DNA from: Pseudomonas sp. MM211
Lineage (GTDB): Bacteria > Pseudomonadota > Gammaproteobacteria > Pseudomonadales > Pseudomonadaceae
Direction of reading: 5' to 3'
NCBI RefSeq assembly: GCF_020386635.1
Contig: NZ_CP081942.1
Span: 744,001-808,000, forward strand
DNA: 64,000 nucleotides
Below the pieces are notes generated by a model that was given only the letters and a program-made list of their open reading frames with translations, ran no database searches and was not told where the DNA came from. How positions within the stretch are numbered: position 1 is the stretch's first letter; every line of letters begins with the position of its first letter. Of this stretch, positions 45,952 to 53,699 are shown piece by piece. Made by a program: the position numbers and the translations under genes.

Positions 45952-46293
45952 TTACTGGCGCTGGTTGTAGCCATCACCGGTGCAACCCAGGCAACGGACG
46001 AAAGCCGCCTTGCCGGGTTCAACCACCAGCGCCCGACCGGCAGCACCGATACCACCGCCGGCGGCTGCGAACGGCAGCGCGACGACAAAAGCGACAGCAC
46101 CGATCGCCGTGGCACCGATCAGCAGCGGACGGGCAATCAGCAGGTCACCGATCATGGCGAAACCATCCGGAGCCTGGACGGTGTAGAGCGGGTCTCCACT
46201 GGCGTTCTGCTGCGCTTCTTGCGCGTTGGCAGTCAGCGCCAGCGAGGCTGCAGTCAGCGCCAGAACAGCAGCGCAAGAGCGAAACAGTTTCAT
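45952..46293 (-). CDS. small exported glycine-rich membrane protein, unknown
   Basis: 113 residues: a signal peptide ([17 protein letters not shown]), a short polar stretch, one long hydrophobic segment (about 52-80, [21 protein letters not shown]...) running into [11 protein letters not shown], and a tail ending [14 protein letters not shown] with a Cys-x2-Cys pair. I recognise it only as a conserved hypothetical of pseudomonads. It is monocistronic, with its own terminator 16 bases after the stop. Confidence 0.72.
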   Translation of the reverse strand: MKLFRSCAAVLALTAASLALTANAQEAQQNASGDPLYTVQAPDGFAMIGDLLIARPLLIGATAIGAVAFVVALPFAAAGGGIGAAGRALVVEPGKAAFVRCLGCTGDGYNQRQ

Positions 46294-46409
46294 GGGACGA
46301 TCCTTCGAAGATATACGGACGATGCGCTAACTATAACAGTGCTCTGGCAATTGTCAGCGTGATGGCCGTCAATCGCCGAGCAACTGGTCATTCCATATGA
46401 ACGAACGGG

Positions 46410-47222
46410 CTAACGCTGACACTTCGGGCAATAGACGCTGGCCCGCTGACCCAGTTTGACCTCGCGCAGCGTACTGCCACAGACCTTGCAGAACTGGCCG
46501 CCACGGCCATAAGCGAACAGCTCTTGCTGGAAGTAGCCGGGCTGGCCGTCGCCACCGACGAAATCGCGCAGGGTGGTGCCGCCGCGCTCGATGGCGTGGG
46601 CCAGCACGCGCTTGATCTCGTGGGCGAGGCGCACGTACCGCACCCGCGACACCGTGCCGGCGGCGCGGCGTGGATCAATCCCCGCAGCGAACAGCGCCTC
46701 TGTCGCATAGATGTTGCCCACACCGACCACCACGGCGTTGTCCATGATGAACGGTTTGATCGCCACGGCCTTGCCGCGGGACAGCTGATACAGACGCTCG
46801 CCATCGAACAGATCGGTCAGCGGCTCCGGCCCCAGCCGTGCCAGCAGCTCATGTTCGAGTGGTAGCTCACTCCACAGCAGCGCGCCGAAACGCCGTGGGT
46901 CGGTGTAACGCAGTGCCAGACCAGATTCCAGCTCTATGTCCACATGCTCGTGCTTGGCCGCCGCTGAACCGGCCTCGACCAAACGCAAGCTGCCGGACAT
47001 GCCCAGATGGCTGATCAGCGTACCGACCTCGGCCTTGATCAGCAGATACTTGGCGCGGCGCTCCACAGCCTCGATACGCTGGCCGGACAGGCGCACATCG
47101 AGATCTTCGGGGATCGGCCAGCGCAGGCGACGCTCACGGACGATCACTCGGCTGACGCGCTGACCGATGAGGTGGGGCGCGATACCACGGCGAGTGGTTT
47201 CGACTTCTGGCAATTCAGGCAT
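46410..47222 (-). CDS. mutM: MutM (Fpg), formamidopyrimidine-DNA glycosylase
   Basis: 270 residues. N-terminal [12 protein letters not shown] (Pro and Glu catalytic after Met removal), [12 protein letters not shown] helix-turn region, and the C-terminal zinc finger CKVCG...YCPKC. It excises 8-oxoguanine and cleaves the abasic site. The frame extends to 47255, but the Pro following the ATG at 47222 must be the processed N-terminus. Confidence 0.97.
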   Translation of the reverse strand: MPELPEVETTRRGIAPHLIGQRVSRVIVRERRLRWPIPEDLDVRLSGQRIEAVERRAKYLLIKAEVGTLISHLGMSGSLRLVEAGSAAAKHEHVDIELESGLALRYTDPRRFGALLWSELPLEHELLARLGPEPLTDLFDGERLYQLSRGKAVAIKPFIMDNAVVVGVGNIYATEALFAAGIDPRRAAGTVSRVRYVRLAHEIKRVLAHAIERGGTTLRDFVGGDGQPGYFQQELFAYGRGGQFCKVCGSTLREVKLGQRASVYCPKCQR

Positions 47223-47302
47223 GGCAGCTAGTTCGGCAAAGTGGCAAGGCAGCACCCTAGGCGCTGCCAGGTCGTGACGTCAACTGTAGGGCGCGGGGCG
47301 GA

Positions 47303-48169
47303 TCAGGCGGCGCCGAGGTCGCGGATGCTCTCGCGCAGACTCTCGAAGTCGTAGTTGGAAAGCCCCACATAATCGAGGATCAGCGGCTCGATGCTCTGCC
47401 ACTCGTGATCCTCGCTCTGATTGCCCAACACCTGATAACTGCGGCAGATGTGCTCGGCCATCTTGAGGATCGCCAGCAGATTCTTCAGCTGCCCATCACG
47501 ACCATTGTCATCGGCGAAGATGGCCAGCGCGTTGTGATGATTGGCAATGGCCTCGCAGAGATGAAGGGGCAGGTTCCACGATTTGGCCGTGAAGTAGCCG
47601 ACCACCGCGTGGTTGGTGTTGAGCAGGCGGTTCTCGGTGTCGACGATGCGTCGCTCGGCACTGGCGCTGGCGTAGGACTCTTCAAGCACCGTCATGTAGT
47701 CGGGAAAGCGCTTGAGCATCAGCGGAATGCCGCAGTTGTGGAACAGGCCCAGGGTGTAAGCCTCGTCCACGGACTCGTAGCCGATGCGCTTGGCCAGGGT
47801 CAGGCAGGTCATGGCCACATCCTGGGCGGTGTCCCAAAAGCGGTTGAGGGTGACGATGGTGTCGTCGCTCATCTCGCCACGGATCGACAGCGCGTTGACC
47901 ATGTTGATCACCGAGCGGCTGCCAAGCAGGTTGACCGCCCGCTGGATCGAGCCGATACGGTTGGCCAGGCCGAAATACGGCGAATTGACGATTTTCAACA
48001 AGGCCCCGGAGAGCCCCGGATCCTGACTGATCAGCCGCGCAATGGCCTTGAGATCCGGGCTTGGCATGTATTGTTCGAACTGCAGGTCAACCATGATCTG
48101 CGGTTGCGGCGGCACGCTGATGCCCTGCAGAAACGTCTGGATCTGCTCGGCGGAGAGTTCTTTTTCCAT
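47303..48169 (-). CDS. HDOD domain protein
   Basis: 288 residues, single HDOD domain (about 15-215, with ISQDPGLSGALLKIVNSPYFG and LLGSRSVINMVNALS). No receiver, GGDEF or EAL domain is attached. HDOD proteins act in signalling, often in c-di-GMP or motility networks, but this one has no assigned partner. It ends 81 bp before mutM on the same strand; the 242-bp divergent gap to rlmI (48170-48411) shows no gene. Confidence 0.87.
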   Translation of the reverse strand: MEKELSAEQIQTFLQGISVPPQPQIMVDLQFEQYMPSPDLKAIARLISQDPGLSGALLKIVNSPYFGLANRIGSIQRAVNLLGSRSVINMVNALSIRGEMSDDTIVTLNRFWDTAQDVAMTCLTLAKRIGYESVDEAYTLGLFHNCGIPLMLKRFPDYMTVLEESYASASAERRIVDTENRLLNTNHAVVGYFTAKSWNLPLHLCEAIANHHNALAIFADDNGRDGQLKNLLAILKMAEHICRSYQVLGNQSEDHEWQSIEPLILDYVGLSNYDFESLRESIRDLGAA

Positions 48170-48411
48170 AGGGGCGGCGGGGCATGAAAGGTGATGGAGT
48201 GCACAGTTTACCCTGTGGCAGATGACTTTTACCCGACGGTTACAGAGTAAATTTACCGGCCATCGGCTGGGCTAAACAAAAAAGCCAAGCGGTATAGAAC
48301 AGGCCGAGCACTGGGACAAAGCAGATCAGCGGCTTCCAGCTTTTTCATCTGTCACCAAGCACCCATCGGGTTGCTCGTTTAGAATGCGCGTTTTTTACGA
48401 CGGAGCCCACC

Positions 48412-49608
48412 ATGTCCCTGCCCAGCCTGCGCCTGAAAGCCAATGCCGACCGACGCCTGCGCGCCGGCCATTTGTGGGTCTACAGCAACGAGATCGATGT
48501 GGCCGTCACGCCGCTCAACGCCTTCGAAGCGGGCGACCAGGCGATCCTCGAAGCCGCCGGCGGCAAGCCACTGGGCATCGTCGCCGTCAGCCCGAACAAC
48601 CTGATCTGCGCCCGCCTGCTGTCCCGTGACGTCAAGCACGTGCTGGACAAATCCCTGCTGGTGCACCGCATCAACGTGGCCCTGAGCCTGCGCGAGCGGC
48701 TGTTCGACAAACCCTGCTATCGCCTCGTGTACGGCGACTCCGACCTGCTGCCGGGCCTGGTGGTCGACCGTTTCTTCGACATTCTGGTAGTGCAACTGGC
48801 CTCCGCGACCATGGAGCGCCACAAGGATGACGTACTGGCGGCGCTGATCCAGGTGATCAAGCCCAGCGGCATCCTGCTCAAGAACGACTCCGCCGCACGC
48901 GATGCCGAAGGCCTCGAGCGCTACGTGGATACCGCGTTCGGCGTGGTGCCGGAGTGGGTCGCCCTTGAAGAGAACGGCGTGAAGTTCGAAGCGCCGGTGA
49001 TCGAAGGCCAGAAGACCGGCTGGTTCTACGACCACCGCATGAACCGTGCCCGCCTGGCGCCCTATGTGCAGGGCAAACGCGTGCTCGACCTGTTCAGCTA
49101 TATCGGGGGCTGGGGCGTGCAGGCTGCGGCGTTCGGCGCCAGTGAAGTGTTCTGCGTGGACGCCTCGGCCTTCGCCCTCGACGGTGTCGAGCGTAACGCA
49201 ACGCTCAACGGCTTCGCCGAGAAGATGACCTGCGTGGAAGGTGACGTGTTCGCCGCCCTGCGCGAGCTCAAGTCGGCCGAAGAGCGTTTCGACGTGGTGA
49301 TCGCCGACCCACCCGCCTTCATCAAGCGCAAGAAGGACATCAAGAACGGCGAGGCTGCGTACCGCCGCCTCAACGAAACAGCCATGCGCCTGCTCAACAA
49401 GGACGGCATACTGGTCAGCGCCAGCTGCTCGATGCACCTGGAAGAAGACAACCTGCAGAACATCCTGCTGACCAGCGCTCGCCATCTGGATCGCAACATC
49501 CAACTGCTCGAGCGCGGCGGCCAGGGCCCGGATCACCCGGTGCATCCGGCTATCGGCGAAACCCGTTACATCAAGAGCATGACCGTGCGCCTGCTGCCCA
49601 ATAGCTGA
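48412..49608 (+). CDS. rlmI: class I SAM-dependent rRNA methyltransferase, RlmI-like
   Basis: 398 residues. N-terminal PUA domain (about 3-80, LRLKANADRRLRAGHLWVYSNE), then a Rossmann methyltransferase with VLDLFSYIGGWGVQAAAFG and IADPPAFIKRKKDIKNG, the COG1092/RlmI signature. It would methylate a cytosine C5 in 23S rRNA (m5C1962 in E. coli). The gene is monocistronic and followed by several hairpins. Confidence 0.9.
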   Translation: MSLPSLRLKANADRRLRAGHLWVYSNEIDVAVTPLNAFEAGDQAILEAAGGKPLGIVAVSPNNLICARLLSRDVKHVLDKSLLVHRINVALSLRERLFDKPCYRLVYGDSDLLPGLVVDRFFDILVVQLASATMERHKDDVLAALIQVIKPSGILLKNDSAARDAEGLERYVDTAFGVVPEWVALEENGVKFEAPVIEGQKTGWFYDHRMNRARLAPYVQGKRVLDLFSYIGGWGVQAAAFGASEVFCVDASAFALDGVERNATLNGFAEKMTCVEGDVFAALRELKSAEERFDVVIADPPAFIKRKKDIKNGEAAYRRLNETAMRLLNKDGILVSASCSMHLEEDNLQNILLTSARHLDRNIQLLERGGQGPDHPVHPAIGETRYIKSMTVRLLPNS

Positions 49609-49638
49609 TAGCAGCCCTGCCGGCTGTAGCGGGTTAGA

Positions 49639-49731
49639 GCACGTTGTCACGTGCAATCTGGCCTCACTAAGCGGCGAACCACTGCGCACAGGGCTGTCTT
49701 CTGCGTCGAAGACAGCCTACGCCAACAGTGG
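49639..49731. repeat. tandem hairpins downstream of rlmI
   Basis: GCACGT-tgtc-ACGTGC (49639-49654) is followed by a long stem-loop at 49679-49731. Its inner 10-bp stem GGCTGTCTTC/GAAGACAGCC (49692-49701, 49708-49717) is extended by outer CCACTG/CAGTGG arms. There is no U-tract. They may end or stabilise the rlmI mRNA. Confidence 0.55.
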
Positions 49732-50295
49732 GTGGCCGGGGCTCGTCGAACCCTCGCGCTCGACTGCGGTCTGCACTGGGCAGATCTGAAACGCCCGGAT
49801 TTACGTGATGATGCATCTTCCTCTGTTATCACGAGCGGCGTGGACGATATGCTAAGTTCTCAGCAGCACAGAGTTCATAGCCAGATGATCTACTCCTCTT
49901 CTCGCAACGCCCGACGTTTGATCGTCACGGCGCTCGCACCACCTCCTGCACACGCCAGTGATCGCAGTGGGCAACCATGTGCCAGCAAAAACTGCTGACA
50001 GCACGGCCCACGCTTACCTGGCAGGCGCAAACAAGGCCAGCCCACACTCGTGTGGCGGGTGCGACAGCGATATCTGCTTTCGCGCATGGCCAAGTCTGGT
50101 GTGATGCATGACACGAACGCGCCTCTGGGAATGATTCACGCCGGGTTGGTAGCAGGTAACGCACACGCCATAACTGGGCGCGTCGCTCCGACACCTCTTG
50201 CCAGCTCTGCCGTACCGGAGACCGACCCACCACAGAGCATACGTTTCGGTGGCTGAGGCGCGGTACCCCGTCATAAAAATTAGAGAAGAGCCCAC
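49732..50295. other. 564-bp intergenic region without recognisable gene
   Basis: No frame here has coding character matching its neighbours. It must hold the promoter of the downstream kinase gene. A TTATCA...TATGCT pair around 49827-49855 and the dyad CCACACtcGTGTGG at 50042-50055 are the only regular features I see. An untranslated RNA cannot be ruled out. Confidence 0.4.
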
Positions 50296-51030
50296 GTGAC
50301 CGACGCAACGATGCTCTCCCAGCAGTGCAGCCAAAGCAGAACGCAGCAAAACAAGGACACCGATGCGGCCCGACATCGCAAGCGCCAGGCCAAGCTATAT
50401 GCCATGGCAAGAGCGCAGGAACGCAAGCGCATAGCCCGTGAACTGCATGACGAACTGGGCCAGCAACTGACCGCATTGCAGCAGGGACTGGGCGTGCTGC
50501 GCATTCACCTGAAGCGCGAGCGCCCGGATCTCAGCGAACAGATCCTGCACTTGATCAGCATCTCTCACAGTGCCATCAATGCCATACGCGACGTACAGTT
50601 CGGGGGCCCCATCGGGCGTCTGCGACATGATCTGGAAAATACCCTGCGAAACCTTACCGAGGATTTCAAGCGACTGTCTGGCATCCCCTGCCGCTGCAGC
50701 CTGCCGGCCAAACCGATCGACCTGAAACCGGAGCAGGCTTCGCATCTGTACCGGATCGTGCAGGAATCGCTGACCAACATCGTGCGGCATGCCAACGCAG
50801 GCTGGGCCGCCGTCAGCCTCGAGCGCCGCGACAACGACTACGTACTGGAGATCTCCGACGACGGCTGCGGTTTCACTCTCAGCGATACCCTGCCGGATTC
50901 AACCGGGCTGTCTGGCATGCGCGAGCGCGGCAAGCGCCTCGGCGGGCCAGTCATCATCTTCAGCCACCCCGGCCAGGGAACCATCGTGCAGGCGATATTC
51001 CCGGTAAAACCTCGCTCTCAAGGACTCTAG
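50296..51030 (+). CDS. soluble NarL-type histidine kinase without sensor domain
   Basis: 244 residues. A HisKA_3 dimerisation helix with ERKRIARELHDELGQQL (His51) begins only about 40 residues from the N-terminus and is followed by a HATPase domain (SLTNIVRHANAGWAAV, ISDDGCGF, GLSGMRERGKRLGG). There is no membrane helix, PAS or GAF domain, so its input must come from a partner protein. GTG start at 50296 with AGAAGAG upstream. The response regulator follows after two bases. It sits 5' of the chemotaxis-type cluster, to which it may be linked. Confidence 0.85.
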   Translation: MTDATMLSQQCSQSRTQQNKDTDAARHRKRQAKLYAMARAQERKRIARELHDELGQQLTALQQGLGVLRIHLKRERPDLSEQILHLISISHSAINAIRDVQFGGPIGRLRHDLENTLRNLTEDFKRLSGIPCRCSLPAKPIDLKPEQASHLYRIVQESLTNIVRHANAGWAAVSLERRDNDYVLEISDDGCGFTLSDTLPDSTGLSGMRERGKRLGGPVIIFSHPGQGTIVQAIFPVKPRSQGL

Positions 51031-51032
51031 CC

Positions 51033-51656
51033 ATGATCAATCTGATGATCGCCGACGACCACATGATCATGCGCGAAGGGCTGAAGCGCCTGTTCGAGCT
51101 TTACGACGACGTCCACATCGCCGCAGAAGCAGCCGATGGACCGCAAACCCTGGAACGCCTGCGCACCACCAAGGTGAACCTGCTACTGCTCGACATCAGC
51201 ATGCCCGGCCTGAGCGGCGAAGCCTTGATCACACGCGTCCACCACCATCATCCGGCCCTGCCGATTCTGGTGCTGAGCATGCACAGCGATCCCCAGGTCG
51301 CCATGCGCGTGCTGCGCTGCGGAGCCGGCGGTTACCTGACCAAGAGCCAATCACCGGAAGTGCTCATTGATGCGGTGAGAAAAGTAAGCGCTGGCGCCCG
51401 CTACATCGACCCCGAGCTAATCGAGCCCATCGCGTTGAGCAGCCTCAAACCGTCCACCCGTAGCGGGCTCGACAGCCTCACCAACCGAGAGTTCCAGATC
51501 ATGCGGCTACTTGCCGGAGGCCTGAGCGTGAATCACATTGCGGAGCAGTTGATGATCAGCAATAAAACGGTCAGCACACATAAGATTAATCTGATGGAGA
51601 AAATGTCTTTCTCCAGCAACGCAGACTTGATCAAGTTCGCCTCAACCCTTTCCTGA
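51033..51656 (+). CDS. NarL/FixJ-family response regulator
   Basis: 207 residues. Receiver domain with Asp54 (LLLLDISMPGLSG), Ser/Thr switch in VLSMHS and Lys in YLTKSQ. LuxR-type helix-turn-helix (about 145-200, LTNREFQIMRLLAGGLSVNHIAEQL). It is the partner of the upstream kinase (two-base gap). It probably regulates transcription, perhaps of the adjacent chemosensory genes. A 92-bp gap separates it from the first MCP. Confidence 0.9.
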   Translation: MINLMIADDHMIMREGLKRLFELYDDVHIAAEAADGPQTLERLRTTKVNLLLLDISMPGLSGEALITRVHHHHPALPILVLSMHSDPQVAMRVLRCGAGGYLTKSQSPEVLIDAVRKVSAGARYIDPELIEPIALSSLKPSTRSGLDSLTNREFQIMRLLAGGLSVNHIAEQLMISNKTVSTHKINLMEKMSFSSNADLIKFASTLS

Positions 51657-51748
51657 ATCCGACAACAGATAAGAATATCCTTAGCTTTTTGCAAGAACTT
51701 TGGCGCCAATAAACCAGCAAACCCTGATGCCTTCAGCAAAGAAGGTTA

Positions 51749-52999
51749 ATGCATGCTGCGGGCGTCCAAAGGAATGACTGGTCACTGCGCAGGAAGCCCC
51801 CGCCCGATCCCCGTTCCGTGGAGCCTGATCCCAGCCCACCGCGGAGCAAAGAAGTGCGCGAGCGAATCCATCACCTGATTGCCCCCTTGCTGATTCTGGT
51901 CATCGGCAGCGCCGCCGTAATACTGGTTGGCCAGGGAACACTGGGTACGCTGCCCGCATTGGCCGGCCTGATTGTGGTGGGTGCGGTGGCGATTCTGGCG
52001 TTGCCAGGCAATGCCTCCGTGCAACAACTCCCCCAAGCTCACGAAACGCCCGCGCCAAGCGAAGTCGACAACCTCGGCCATTTGTGTGAGCAAACGCTGC
52101 CGCTCTGGTCGCAGCAAATCCAGACGGCCCGCAGCCACACCGAAGAATCCATCAGCGCCCTCAGCGAACGCTTTGCCCAACTGGCCACCCGCATCCAGAA
52201 CAGCCTGGGCGGCAACACCGAACGCGAGGCAGGCAAACGCCTGGTGGCGCTGCTGTCGACCTGTGAGTACGAACTGGACATGATCGTCCTGGCCCTGCGC
52301 GAAGCACTGGCCAGCAAGGAATCGCTGCTCAGGGAAGTGATGCAACTGTCCACCTTCACCGAACAGTTGCAGGACATGGCGCAGGATGTCGCCAACATCG
52401 CCAAACAAACCAACCTGCTGGCCCTCAACGCGGCCATCGAAGCCGCCCGGGCGGGCGAAAGCGGCCGCGGCTTCGCCGTGGTCGCCGACGAGGTGCGCAA
52501 GCTCTCGTCGATGTCAGGTGACACCGGACAGCGCATCGGCGAAACCGTGGTGATCGTCAACGACGCCATCCACAAGACCCTGAGCATTTCCCAGGAATAC
52601 ACCAAGACCGACACGGCCACCCTGAACAAGGCCAGCGAAGTGATCGCCGGGGTAATCAACCGCTTCAACCAGAACGCCACCGACATCGTCAATCACAACG
52701 AAACGATGCGCGCGCAGAGCGAAGCGGTCGCCCAGGACATCGCCGAAGTGCTCGTGGCGCTGCAGTTCCAGGATCGAACCAGCCAGATGCTCGGCCATAT
52801 CGCCGGCGACCAGGACAAGCTGCTCGCCCATCTCCATGAGCGCAACGCCCAACGCCGCCAGGGCCTGACCCCAGAGCCCCTGGACGTTGATCGCTGGCTG
52901 TATGAACTGGCGCAGACCTACACCATGCCCGAGCAACACGACGTGCATCGCGGCGACAGCTCCACCAAGCGCAACGATTCTGAAATCACGTTTTTCTGA
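51749..52999 (+). CDS. short MCP-like protein with CheZ-like C-terminal motif
   Basis: 416 residues. Two transmembrane helices close together (about 44-62 and 66-84) leave no room for a periplasmic ligand domain, and no HAMP follows. The cytoplasmic part contains the MCP hairpin tip ([20 protein letters not shown]). After it comes [11 protein letters not shown]: Asp342 and Gln346 reproduce the DxxxQ active-site spacing of CheZ (FQDLTGQ). A polar, Pro/Arg/Ser-rich linker then ends in DSEITFF, similar in plan to the CheY-binding tail of CheZ. cheY is directly downstream. I call it an MCP by homology and propose CheY-P phosphatase activity. ATG 51749 follows AGAAGG. Confidence 0.75.
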   Translation: MHAAGVQRNDWSLRRKPPPDPRSVEPDPSPPRSKEVRERIHHLIAPLLILVIGSAAVILVGQGTLGTLPALAGLIVVGAVAILALPGNASVQQLPQAHETPAPSEVDNLGHLCEQTLPLWSQQIQTARSHTEESISALSERFAQLATRIQNSLGGNTEREAGKRLVALLSTCEYELDMIVLALREALASKESLLREVMQLSTFTEQLQDMAQDVANIAKQTNLLALNAAIEAARAGESGRGFAVVADEVRKLSSMSGDTGQRIGETVVIVNDAIHKTLSISQEYTKTDTATLNKASEVIAGVINRFNQNATDIVNHNETMRAQSEAVAQDIAEVLVALQFQDRTSQMLGHIAGDQDKLLAHLHERNAQRRQGLTPEPLDVDRWLYELAQTYTMPEQHDVHRGDSSTKRNDSEITFF

Positions 53000-53008
53000 G
53001 GTTCCCCC

Positions 53009-53377
53009 ATGAGCAAAACCGTACTCATCGTCGACGACTCCACCTCCATCCGTCAGGTCGTCAGCATTACGCTCAGGGGGGCTGGCTATCAGGTCATCGA
53101 AGGCTGTGACGGCAAGGACGCCCTCACAAAACTGGACGGTCGCAAGGTTCACCTGATCATCAGTGACGTGAACATGCCGAACATGGACGGCATCACCTTC
53201 GTCAAGAACGTCAAGCAGATGCCCGCCTACAAGTTCACCCCGGTGATCATGCTCACCACCGAAGCCGGCGAAGCGAAGAAGGAAGAAGGCCGCGCAGCGG
53301 GCGCCAAGGCCTGGGTGGTCAAGCCCTTTCAGCCAGCGCAGATGCTCACTGCCGTGTCCAAGCTGATTCTGCCATGA
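53009..53377 (+). CDS. cheY: CheY-like single-domain response regulator
   Basis: 122 residues, receiver only. TVLIVDDSTSIRQVV, phosphoacceptor Asp in IISDVNMPNMDG, Thr in MLTTEAG and Lys in VVKPFQP are all present. As the only free-standing CheY of the cluster it should be the main target of the CheA below. Its stop overlaps the ATG of the STAS gene by four bases. Confidence 0.93.
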   Translation: MSKTVLIVDDSTSIRQVVSITLRGAGYQVIEGCDGKDALTKLDGRKVHLIISDVNMPNMDGITFVKNVKQMPAYKFTPVIMLTTEAGEAKKEEGRAAGAKAWVVKPFQPAQMLTAVSKLILP

Positions 53378-53694
53378 CCGACGCGCCGGCCGAGAACCTC
53401 TACCGCATCCTGCCACTGGAAGGTGGCCTGACCATCTACAGCGCGGCCGAACACATGGAGCTGTTGATGCAGGTTCTCGCGCCGGACACGGAAGTGGAGC
53501 TCGATCTCTGCGCCGTCGACGAACTGGACTGCGCAGGCCTGCAATTGCTGATTCTGGCCAAGCAGGAAGCGGCTCGCATGGCCTGTGACCTGCGCCTGAC
53601 CAACCACAGCCCGGCAGTGATCGAAGCCTTCGAGCTGAGCGGGCTCGGCACCTTTTTCGGCGACCCCATTCTGATCAAGCCGGCGAGCGAGTAG
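53374..53694 (+). CDS. STAS-domain protein with Cys at the phosphoserine position
   Basis: 106 residues, one STAS domain (about 12-100), as found in anti-sigma-factor antagonists and in some chemosensory clusters. The loop that carries the phosphorylated Ser in SpoIIAA (D-S-S-G) reads LDCAGLQLL here (Asp52-Cys53-Ala54-Gly55), so Ser phosphorylation at that site is impossible. It may act as a static adaptor or redox-sensitive element in the signalling array. Overlaps cheY; cheA begins 5 bp later. Confidence 0.85.
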   Translation: MTDAPAENLYRILPLEGGLTIYSAAEHMELLMQVLAPDTEVELDLCAVDELDCAGLQLLILAKQEAARMACDLRLTNHSPAVIEAFELSGLGTFFGDPILIKPASE

Positions 53695-53699
53695 TCACC

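Noticed and set aside
51657..51748. Flagellar sigma-28 promoter before the first MCP (GCCAATAA)
   Set aside because: The -10-like octamer differs from GCCGATAA and no TAAA-like -35 lies at the right distance.
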